Shown here one piece after another: positions 46,919 to 53,137 of a DNA stretch of 53,137 nucleotides. Under the pieces are notes generated by a model. The model was not told the DNA's origin. It ran no database searches and was given only the letters and a program-made list of their open reading frames with translations. The DNA lies in contig JAFDWD010001088.1 of the NCBI GenBank assembly GCA_018268695.1, forward strand, positions 1-53,137. The letters are read 5' to 3'. Position 1 is the first letter of the stretch. Each line of letters opens with the position of its first letter. The position numbers and the translations under genes are program-made. This DNA comes from Actinomycetota bacterium. Lineage in GTDB: Bacteria; Actinomycetota; Thermoleophilia; Solirubrobacterales; 70-9.

Positions 46919-48178
46919 TCAGTTGTTCGGGGCGAGCTTCACGCTCTCGAACCCGAGCAGGATCAACGAGTGGATCGGCGTCGGTGGCTCGCTCATGTGC
47001 ATGTCGCCGAGCAGCGGCAGCAGCGAGCGCATCGCCGTTTCGGCCTCCAGTCGCGCCAAGGCCGCACCGACGCAGAAGTGGATCCCGTGCCCGAACGAGA
47101 GATGCGACGGCTCGCGGGTGATGTCGAAGCGGAGTGGATCCTCGTAGACGGCGGGGTCGTGGTTCGCGGCGCCGACCAGGCCGACGATCAACGAGTGTGC
47201 GGGGATCTCGGTTCCGCCCAGGACGGTGTCCTCGAGCGCCTCGCGGAAGGTCACCTGGGCGGGCCCGCGATAGCGCAGGGTCTCCTCGATACCCGACTTG
47301 ACCAGGTCCGGCTGCTCGAGCAGCAGCTCCAGCTGATCGGGGTTCTCGTAAAGCGAGACGATCATGTTGCTGATCAGATTGGTGGTCGTCTCCTGTCCGG
47401 CGCCCATCAGGATCAGCAGGAAGTAGAGGGCGTCGGCGGTGGAGATATCGCCGTCCTCGGTCTTCTGCACGAGGACACTGATGATGTCGTCGCGGGGGTT
47501 GACGCGACGATCCTCAATCTCCGGGCTGAAGCGTGCGACGAACACGCTGAAGGCCGTGAACTGGCGTTTCGAGGCCTCATCGCTGCCCCGATCGGCGTTC
47601 TGGGAGCCCTTCATGATCTCGTCGCTCCAATGCTTGACCCGACCGTACTCCGACGGTTCCAGCGAAAGGACCTCGCCGATCACGCTGACCGGGAGCGGCA
47701 CGCAGAGCTCTTGGACCACGTCGAACGATTCGTCGGCGCTGACCCCGCGCAGCAGTTCGTCGACCCGGTTCTGGATCCAACCCCTCCACTTGTCCATCTG
47801 GCGCGGGACGAAGGCGCGGTTGACGACCCGGCGCAGGTGCGTGTGCAGCGGCGGGTCGGCGGCGATGATCATCCGGGCGCTCATCAGGTCATCGGCCGAC
47901 ACCGGTAGCCCTTCCGTCATCGCGACGAATCGGGCACGGGCGTCCTCGGTCGCCTTCGGGTCACCGTCGGTGGCCATCCCCAGCGCCTCACTCTGATTGG
48001 GTCGCGAAGAGAACAGCTTGGGCTGACGGATCAGGTCATGAACGTCCTCGCGTCGCGCCGCGACGAAGAAGCCGGACTCGGTTTCGTACAGTCCGTCGTG
48101 TGCGAGCAGTTGCTGGTAAGTGTCAAAGTCGAGCGCACCCACTCCGAATGGCTCATAGGCGATGGTCTCGGTAGACAT
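46919..48178 (-). CDS. Cytochrome P450
   Basis: A 419-residue bacterial class I P450. I-helix L-M-G-A-G-Q-E-T-T-T-N has the oxygen-binding A-G-x-E-T at 258-268. The E-x-x-R is E-E-T-L-R (298-302) and the haem loop is F-G-H-G-I-H-F-C-V-G with C369. ATG 48178 follows a GGAGGAGAG site. It needs ferredoxin and reductase partners that are not encoded in the window. It is the first gene of the run P450 - esterase - SDR - ALDH and probably performs the initial hydroxylation of the pathway substrate. Confidence 0.92.
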   Translation of the reverse strand: MSTETIAYEPFGVGALDFDTYQQLLAHDGLYETESGFFVAARREDVHDLIRQPKLFSSRPNQSEALGMATDGDPKATEDARARFVAMTEGLPVSADDLMSARMIIAADPPLHTHLRRVVNRAFVPRQMDKWRGWIQNRVDELLRGVSADESFDVVQELCVPLPVSVIGEVLSLEPSEYGRVKHWSDEIMKGSQNADRGSDEASKRQFTAFSVFVARFSPEIEDRRVNPRDDIISVLVQKTEDGDISTADALYFLLILMGAGQETTTNLISNMIVSLYENPDQLELLLEQPDLVKSGIEETLRYRGPAQVTFREALEDTVLGGTEIPAHSLIVGLVGAANHDPAVYEDPLRFDITREPSHLSFGHGIHFCVGAALARLEAETAMRSLLPLLGDMHMSEPPTPIHSLILLGFESVKLAPNN

Positions 48179-48284
48179 CTCTCTCCTCCGGTCCTTGGTA
48201 GCGACGCCAAGCCGACGGTAGGTGCTCGGACGCGGCGTCAGGTAGGCGAGTCCGCCGACCGGATTGTCTACTCGTCCAATTCGC

Positions 48285-48572
48285 CTATCGGACCGGCTCG
48301 AAGTGGCCCACGTCGGGGGCCTCGGCGACGAAGGAGCGGGCCAACTTGTCGAGTTCTTGAAGCGCCGCGCTCTCCCCCGCGGCGGCATGGACAGCGACCG
48401 ACTCCCACTCCATCAGGAGTACGAAAGACGACGGCTTCTCGACGCAACGGCCGATCGCGAGAACCCGACCCCCGGGGGCCGAGGCAAGGATCTCCATCGC
48501 CTTCGGCAGAGCCGCTTCGAACTCCGCCTCGCGCCCGGCCTCGACGACCAGCTCCGCGCGCTCGATGACCAC
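48285..48572 (-). CDS. Antibiotic biosynthesis monooxygenase (ABM)-domain protein, copy 2
   Basis: A 95-residue ABM-fold protein from GTG 48572: V-I-E-R-A-E-L-V-V-E-A-G-R-E-A-E-F-E-A-A-L, then S-S-F-V-L-L-M-E-W-E-S-V-A-V-H and a terminal D-V-G-H-F-E-P. It is clearly related to 40050-40352. It begins 2 bp after the epoxide-hydrolase-like gene, so the two are coupled. Active-site function cannot be judged. Two such proteins, each paired with a different catabolic enzyme, suggest a shared auxiliary role. Confidence 0.78.
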   Translation of the reverse strand: MVIERAELVVEAGREAEFEAALPKAMEILASAPGGRVLAIGRCVEKPSSFVLLMEWESVAVHAAAGESAALQELDKLARSFVAEAPDVGHFEPVR

Positions 48573-48574
48573 GC

Positions 48575-49669
48575 TCAGACCCCCTTTCCGGCGCCGACCT
48601 TGGCGCCCGACCAGACCTCGTCGAGGAACGCGACCAATGCCGGGTTGAGTTGATCGGGAGCCTCCTGCTGCATCCAGTGGCCACAGTTCTCGAGCAGGAC
48701 CTGACCGCGCAGATCTGGCACTTTCTCCGCCATCCGCTCGATCGCCTGGCGCGCCACGACCCACGGGAAGTCGAAGTCGGAGCCGATGTACAAGGCCGGC
48801 ACCGTGACCGGCAGATCCTCGTAGGCGGCGAGGATCTCCCAGTTGAGGTCCATACAGCGATACCAGTTGAAGCCGCCCCAAAGGCCGGTCCGCTCGAACT
48901 CGCCCACGTAGTGATCGAGCTCTTCCTGGCTCAACCAGTCCGGCAGTGCGTCCGGCGTGACACAGCCGTCGCGGAGCTGTCCACCCGGGGGGATGCAGAT
49001 CGGCGACGATCGGATGATCTCGACGATCGCTGCTTCGTCGAGACCGGACACGTCGGGGGCCGGCGTACCCGGAGGGTGGACCGACGCGGAGGCCGTATAG
49101 AACAGGTCGCGAAGCCAACCGTAGACATCGCGGTCGACCTCGGCCTCGGCACGTCCGACGAGATCGAAGTACTCGGTGTAGAAGAGCTTGTCCGGTCCCG
49201 CGAGCTCGCGCTCGAGCACCGAGGGACGCACCTCGCCGAACGGGCTCCGGCCGATCCCCATCAGGCCACGGCCACCGAAGGGCGGGCTCATGCCGACGAC
49301 CGAGGTGAACACCTCCGGCCGCGTCCAGGCTGCCGTCCAGGCGACCAGTGACCCCCAGTCGTGCCCGATCACCGTCGCAGTTTTGGCACCAAGCTCGTGA
49401 ACGACCCCCTCGGCGACCGCGACCAACTCGGTGACGCGATAGTCGTGGATGTGTGGCGGGCGCGAGGACCGGCCATAGCCGAGGCCGTCGATGGCCACCG
49501 CGCGGTAGCCGGCGTCAGCGAGGGCGGGCATCTGATGCCGCCAGGAATACGACGTCTCCGGCCATCCGTGCAGCAGCAGGACCATCGGTCCCGAGCCCGC
49601 TTCGCGCAGGAAGATCCGATGTTTGCCGACTTGGATCGTACGGGTCGACTCGTGGGTCACGGGGGCCAC
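48575..49669 (-). CDS. Epoxide-hydrolase-like alpha/beta hydrolase
   Basis: A 364-residue alpha/beta hydrolase. H-G-W-P-E (34-38) matches the epoxide-hydrolase oxyanion motif H-G-x-P. The nucleophile is D104 in G-H-D-W-G-S, and the catalytic His is in N-C-G-H-W near the end. An Asp nucleophile with a following Trp separates it from esterases and fits soluble epoxide hydrolases or haloalkane dehalogenases. Tyr residues of the cap that would open an epoxide are plausible (F-Y-T-E-Y-F) but not verified. ATG 49669 heads a two-gene operon with ABM copy 2. Confidence 0.87.
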   Translation of the reverse strand: MAPVTHESTRTIQVGKHRIFLREAGSGPMVLLLHGWPETSYSWRHQMPALADAGYRAVAIDGLGYGRSSRPPHIHDYRVTELVAVAEGVVHELGAKTATVIGHDWGSLVAWTAAWTRPEVFTSVVGMSPPFGGRGLMGIGRSPFGEVRPSVLERELAGPDKLFYTEYFDLVGRAEAEVDRDVYGWLRDLFYTASASVHPPGTPAPDVSGLDEAAIVEIIRSSPICIPPGGQLRDGCVTPDALPDWLSQEELDHYVGEFERTGLWGGFNWYRCMDLNWEILAAYEDLPVTVPALYIGSDFDFPWVVARQAIERMAEKVPDLRGQVLLENCGHWMQQEAPDQLNPALVAFLDEVWSGAKVGAGKGV

Positions 49670-49781
49670 CTTTCGAAATCGTGAAGCCTTTTTTCGACTC
49701 TAGACCCGCCGCTGCGAGCGGTGCCGGGATTTGGCGGCACAGTCGTTGGCGGGCATTCCAAGCTCGAACCTGAGCCCGGGC

Positions 49782-49815
49782 GATCGCGGCCGGCTGAGGT
49801 CAGCCGGCCGCGATC
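49782..49815 (-). terminator. 16-bp perfect hairpin after sugar-binding protein gene
   Basis: The arms 49782-49797 and 49800-49815 are perfect complements with a 2-nt loop, 33 bp beyond the binding-protein stop. No T-tract. It separates this gene from the downstream hydrolase operon. Confidence 0.6.
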
Positions 49816-49847
49816 TTGGGTGGGAGAACGCTCCCGTCGGGGTGGTG

Positions 49848-51056
49848 TTACTTGGCCAGCCCCCAGCGTTTTTCGTAGTCGGCCTTGAAATTGACCGGGG
49901 CTTCGTATTCTTCGCCCTTCGGCAGGCCTCGTTCCTTGTCGAACGCCTGCCAGGCGTTGCCCGATTCGACCGGTTCCTTGCCGTCGAGCAGAGAGGCCGC
50001 GCCGTCGAACAATTCATAACCGCGGGACTCGGTCGAGATGCCGACGTTGAAATCGACCTGAGGGCTGTTCTGCCTCATCAGTTCGATGCCCTGCGGCGAG
50101 GCGGCGCCCGAGGCGACGAAGAAGTCTTCGTCAGATCGCCCCGACGCCTGGATGGCGGCGCCGACACCGTTGAGGATGACGTCGTCAGTGAGCGCGACCA
50201 ACGCCTTCGCTTCCGGGTACTTGGTCAGCAGAGCCTGCGTCTTTTCCTGCGCTTTCGGCGGGACGAAGTCACCGGCGTTGAGGACGAGCGGGATGATTTC
50301 GCAGTTAGGGCAGTACTTCTTCAACGCTTCTTCGCCGCCCCTGGAGATCGCTTCGCCGGCTTCAGTGAACGGGTTCTTCTCGACGATCACCTGGCCACCA
50401 CCGGTCGGGTTGACCTTGCTGGAGACCCATTCGCCCTCGATACCGCCCAGCTGTTCAAGCGCTTCTTCGTAGGTTTCCGCCCCACTGACGAGGTTTTCGG
50501 CTTCAAACAGGGGTGGATCACAGTCGATCCCCGTGCTGCTGATGATCTTGATGCCGGCCTTCTTGGCTTCTTCCAGCGGCTGTTTCACCGCCGAGCAGTC
50601 GATGCTCGAGATGCCGATCACTTCGGCGCCCGCCGCGATCGCCTGGCGAACCGCGTTGCCCTGGATACTGGGGTCCTGCTTCCCGTCGACCTTGGTGATG
50701 TCCCAGCCGAACTTCTTACCGGCTTCTTCGAAGACTTCCCAGACGTTCGTGCAGTTCGGGATTTCGTTGCCGCATGCGATCAGCCAGGCCTTCTTGCCTT
50801 TCGGGACTTCGAGCGGTTCAGTCGGCGGTTCGCCGAAGTTTTCGCCCGTGTACCAAGCTTCCAGAGACTTGGCCAATTCGGCTTCCGACCCCGTTTCACT
50901 CTTCTCGCTTGCTTCCTTCGATTCGGTCTTGCCACCCGTTTCGCTTGCGGTCGTGGTCGATTCACTTGAACTGCTGTTCCCACCACCACCGCACGCCGCC
51001 AGCCCCACTCCGAGGGCGAACAGCACAAACATCAAAGGTACGAGTCTGCGACTCAT
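49848..51056 (-). CDS. Sugar-type ABC transporter substrate-binding lipoprotein (periplasmic-binding family 4)
   Basis: A 402-residue lipoprotein. A hydrophobic leader is followed by the lipobox L-A-A-C (Cys22), then a Ser/Thr/Glu-rich spacer (about 23-60) and a type I periplasmic-binding fold (A-W-L-I-A-C-G-N-E, G-A-E-V-I-G-I-S-S-I-D-C, V-A-L-T-D-D-V). Several Cys residues (N-E-I-P-N-C, I-D-C, Y-C-P-N-C) are unusual for this family. ATG 51056 has AGAGAGGAAAG upstream. It should deliver substrate to the ribose-type ATPase/permease at 40626-43234, although it is transcribed separately. The ligand is not predictable. Confidence 0.87.
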   Translation of the reverse strand: MSRRLVPLMFVLFALGVGLAACGGGGNSSSSESTTTASETGGKTESKEASEKSETGSEAELAKSLEAWYTGENFGEPPTEPLEVPKGKKAWLIACGNEIPNCTNVWEVFEEAGKKFGWDITKVDGKQDPSIQGNAVRQAIAAGAEVIGISSIDCSAVKQPLEEAKKAGIKIISSTGIDCDPPLFEAENLVSGAETYEEALEQLGGIEGEWVSSKVNPTGGGQVIVEKNPFTEAGEAISRGGEEALKKYCPNCEIIPLVLNAGDFVPPKAQEKTQALLTKYPEAKALVALTDDVILNGVGAAIQASGRSDEDFFVASGAASPQGIELMRQNSPQVDFNVGISTESRGYELFDGAASLLDGKEPVESGNAWQAFDKERGLPKGEEYEAPVNFKADYEKRWGLAK

Positions 51057-51333
51057 TCCACTTTCCTCTCTGTAGTAACGGCTCGCCTGTGGCACGGTCT
51101 CGACGCCGGGAGGCATCTCCGAACCCTTCCGCGTCCACGCGGCCCAACACCCTTGTTTCAGAGCCTGCACTTCACCCGGCCGGCGGGCCGCGGCGCTACT
51201 CGGAGGGCTGCGGCCTATCGGAGGATTTCCCAATGTCCATCGTCCTCACCGGTGGCCGATAGCCGGGCAACCTGGGAGTGCCGACGGGCCGGAGCGGCGG
51301 AGGAGTTGCCGCCCCGGCCCGCTGAGCGCATAA
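51057..51333. other. Gene-free leader region of the binding-protein gene
   Basis: No gene supported between the binding-protein start and the hairpin at 51334. It presumably carries the minus-strand promoter, for which no convincing -35/-10 pair was found. Confidence 0.4.
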
Positions 51334-51358
51334 GCGCCGCAGGGGGGTGCTGCGGCGC
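51334..51358 (-). terminator. Hairpin after tyrosine phosphatase gene
   Basis: GCGCCGCAG / CTGCGGCGC with a 7-nt G-rich loop, about 60 bp after the phosphatase stop. No T-tract. Probable terminator of the phosphotransferase - NTF2 - phosphatase operon. Confidence 0.5.
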
Positions 51359-51418
51359 CTTGATCCCGCGCCCCGAGAGCACGGCATCATCCTCCGCCAT
51401 CTCGACCGCCTCGGCACG

Positions 51419-52183
51419 TCAGACCGGTCGCTCGGACTGTGACAAAGCCCAAGGGCCAGGGTCGAGAAGGCGGCCGGCGATGCGCTCCCCGATGTCGGCC
51501 GGCGCGCCACCCGCGACGAGATAGCCCTCGACCCCGCCGTAGGACTGCCGCAGGTCGGCGACCACGCTCCCGATCAGATCCTCCGGTTGTGCGCGGTGCC
51601 ATTCGTGCACCCGCTTGCGCTCCGCGTCGGGCTCCGTTGCGATCAGATCGTCGAAGGTGCCTTGAAGGCAGGCCCGACTGAGGGCGTAGTCCTCAACTAT
51701 CGCCTCGTCGGTGGCGCCCGCGAGCAGGAGCAGGAGAGCGACGACGATTCCGGTTCGGTCGCGACCGAGGCGACACTGGACCAACACCCCACCGGGACCG
51801 GCGTCGGCGACCGCGGTCACGGCGGCGGCGAATCCCGTCTGGAACCGGCTCAGCATCTCCCGATACGCCTCTTCCCACTGCGGCAGCGGCTCCGGCAGCG
51901 CTGCTTCCTCGGGGCCGATCACGTCGATGATCGGCGCGTGCCGGTAGGCGACGCCGGCCGGGGCCCGAACCGGATCGAGCCGCACCTCGTCGGTTCCACG
52001 GAGATCGATGATCGTGCGGATGCCGTAGCCGACGAGCGCCTGCAGGCCACTCGGACCCAGTGAGGAGACCGAGTCGCTGCGCACCAGGGCGGCGGGCGCC
52101 ACCCGGCCGTCGGCGACCGTCACCTCACCGAGGTGCCGCGTGTTCACGCAGCCGTCCCAGGCCAGGCTCGAGCCTGCGTTCAC
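51419..52183 (-). CDS. Tyrosine-protein phosphatase family protein
   Basis: A 254-residue phosphatase of the bacterial LipA/Mptpb-like DSP group. The P-loop V-Q-C-R-L-G-R-D-R-T-G gives C137 and R143 (C-X5-R). The usual H-C is Q-C here, and G-K-D-R-T-G is G-R-D-R-T-G. I-I-D-L-R-G-T-D-E-V near 58-67 matches the family's D-L-R motif. Substrates in this group include phosphotyrosine proteins and phosphoinositides. GTG 52183 overlaps the NTF2-like stop (GTGA). Its presence with a phosphotransferase-fold gene suggests a linked kinase/phosphatase step. Confidence 0.82.
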   Translation of the reverse strand: MNAGSSLAWDGCVNTRHLGEVTVADGRVAPAALVRSDSVSSLGPSGLQALVGYGIRTIIDLRGTDEVRLDPVRAPAGVAYRHAPIIDVIGPEEAALPEPLPQWEEAYREMLSRFQTGFAAAVTAVADAGPGGVLVQCRLGRDRTGIVVALLLLLAGATDEAIVEDYALSRACLQGTFDDLIATEPDAERKRVHEWHRAQPEDLIGSVVADLRQSYGGVEGYLVAGGAPADIGERIAGRLLDPGPWALSQSERPV

Positions 52184-52560
52184 AACCAGGTGCCGAACTG
52201 GTGGGTGTTGTTGTAGACGGCGTCGATCCGGCCGTCGGTGACGTGGAAGACCTCGATGCTGCCGAGCTGCTGATCGACTCCATCCAGTGTGGTCTGCTCA
52301 CACTGGTAGACGATCGCCACATGCTCGCCGTCATCTCCGGCGACGATCACCGGCAGGGTGAAGTGGATGGCGCTGTAGTCGGCCCAAAGGCTTTCGATCC
52401 GCCCCACCGCCTCGGCACGCGTCAGGACGACGACTTCGTCGACGCCGTGGCGCACGACCTCGTCGGCGAGTAGCTCCCACGCCAGGTCGAAACGCCGCTT
52501 GCCCCACACCTCGTAGTTGTATAGCTCGACAACGTCGCGGGCCGTCCGCACCCCACTCAT
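52180..52560 (-). CDS. NTF2-like/SnoaL-family protein
   Basis: A 126-residue NTF2-like protein. The N-terminal helix is V-V-E-L-Y-N-Y-E-V-W-G-K-R-R-F-D-L-A, and the sheet contains I-H-F-T-L-P-V-I-V-A-G-D-D-G-E-H-V-A-I and G-S-I-E-V-F-H-V-T-D-G-R-I. The fold serves as cyclase, isomerase or binding protein, and nothing here fixes the reaction. It overlaps both neighbours: the phosphotransferase stop lies within its start (ATGA) and its stop within the phosphatase start. These are therefore strictly co-translated. Confidence 0.8.
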   Translation of the reverse strand: MSGVRTARDVVELYNYEVWGKRRFDLAWELLADEVVRHGVDEVVVLTRAEAVGRIESLWADYSAIHFTLPVIVAGDDGEHVAIVYQCEQTTLDGVDQQLGSIEVFHVTDGRIDAVYNNTHQFGTWL

Positions 52561-53137
52561 CCCGACACTCCCAATGCGTCGGTGTCCTCGATCGTCGCGA
52601 TCGCCCGCTCGGTGAGCTCCAGGCAGAGCGCCTGCGCAGTGTCAGGGAGCTGCTCCCAGGTATGCATCGCGGTCACCGGGAAGGCGAAGAACATGAGGAC
52701 TCCGAGCCGGTAGTGGCGCCACGCCTCACGCTCGTCGTATTCGCGGCCGCCGGCGGCGACGTAGGCGCGCAGGTAGTGGTCGAGAAGCTCTTTGTCGCGA
52801 CGGTCGCGCTCCGCCGTGGTCATCCCCTGGCTGATCACGTAAGCCGCATCGGCGATGCCGCTGCCGCGGGTCAGCAATTGGAAGTCGATCATCGCGACCT
52901 CGTCGCCGCGGAAGAACATGTTGTCGGCGCGGATGTCGCCGTGGATCAGCTCCAGCCGCTCGGTGAGGCCGCCGACAAAGGTCTCGAAGCGCTCGCCGAA
53001 GGTGGCCGCCAGCGCCTCTACCGCAGCGGGGATCGGCTGCCGCGCATGCTTCTGGTAGACCGGCCAACCGGCATCGAAGAGCGCGCAGATCGTCCGCCGA
53101 TAGCCGGGATTGTCCAGGGTCGGCACGAGCGAGTCGA
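52557..53137 (-). CDS. Phosphotransferase family protein (APH fold), C-terminal part, runs off the window
   Basis: The reading frame continues past 53137, so only the last ~193 residues are seen. L-I-H-G-D-I-R-A-D-N-M-F-F is the catalytic loop and V-A-M-I-D-F-Q-L-L-T-R-G the metal motif, as in aminoglycoside-phosphotransferase-like kinases. A conserved Q-G-M-T-T-A-E-R helix follows. Compared with 30879-31949 the motif is H-G-D-I-R rather than H-G-D-Y-K, so it belongs to a different subgroup. It is upstream and overlapping in an operon with the NTF2-like and phosphatase genes. Confidence 0.8.
   Translation of the reverse strand, partial: DSLVPTLDNPGYRRTICALFDAGWPVYQKHARQPIPAAVEALAATFGERFETFVGGLTERLELIHGDIRADNMFFRGDEVAMIDFQLLTRGSGIADAAYVISQGMTTAERDRRDKELLDHYLRAYVAAGGREYDEREAWRHYRLGVLMFFAFPVTAMHTWEQLPDTAQALCLELTERAIATIEDTDALGVSG

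Noticed and set aside
48285..49118. 277-codon frame containing ABM copy 2 with a long N-terminal extension
   Set aside because: The extension is antigenic to nothing known and overlaps the epoxide-hydrolase gene in another frame; GTG 48572 places the ABM fold at residue 1.

Overview
The window is very GC-rich and densely coded, with GTG and TTG starts, ATGA/GTGA gene overlaps, SHOCT, DUF7144 and DUF6325 small proteins, a secreted IPT/TIG-PASTA protein and a mycofactocin-type SDR. This points to an actinobacterium, and the gene repertoire resembles Thermoleophilia/Solirubrobacterales most. The placement is inference; no rRNA or complete tRNA gene is present.

Region 1 (about 0.1-20.4 kb) is a stress and envelope neighbourhood. 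It holds a metallo-beta-lactamase-fold hydrolase, a holin-like membrane protein fused to a phosphodiesterase, a lipid/diacylglycerol kinase, PPK2, an amphi-Trp protein, SpoIIAA-like proteins, an MFS exporter and a LuxR/LAL regulator. It also holds three SHOCT-type proteins, two DUF6325 and two DUF7144 proteins, DUF2252, a SulP transporter, a GAP/Sap protein, an aquaporin and an HD hydrolase. Two structures stand out. A two-gene operon (holin-phosphodiesterase plus lipid kinase) exists twice in inverted orientation, and each copy has lost the opposite gene. A 19-nt motif, TCACCC...GATG, occurs five times at promoter distance upstream of five separate stress transcripts and probably defines a regulon.

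Region 2 (about 20.4-25.7 kb) is a decayed accessory island. It contains a frameshifted gene with a possible PD-(D/E)XK-like core, a secreted IPT/TIG-PASTA protein, an IS481-type transposase remnant and five tRNA 3'-end fragments. Two of the fragments are identical tRNA-Asp 3' halves, in direct orientation, flanking the secreted-protein gene. These look like relics of tRNA-targeted integration.

Region 3 (about 25.7-53.1 kb) is catabolic. A GAF-PucR regulator is followed by two similar luciferase-like flavin oxidoreductases that bracket a phosphotransferase-fold protein and a split transketolase. Then come a CocE/NonD hydrolase, a TetR regulator, an SDR, an acyl-CoA synthetase with a small ABM protein, a ribose-type ABC ATPase and permease, an aldehyde dehydrogenase, a mycofactocin-type SDR, an HSL-type esterase, a cytochrome P450, a second ABM protein, an epoxide-hydrolase-like protein, the sugar-type binding protein, a tyrosine phosphatase, an NTF2-like protein and a partial phosphotransferase. 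Together they could take up an oxygenated or glycosylated compound, oxidise it stepwise (P450/LLM, then SDR, then ALDH), open epoxides and esters, and activate the acid to a CoA ester. The substrate cannot be named from sequence.

Four genes or gene copies carry frameshifts (about 3.09, 10.23, 19.87 and 21.14 kb). Some may be sequencing indels; the one at 10.23 kb lies in a GCGCG tandem repeat.
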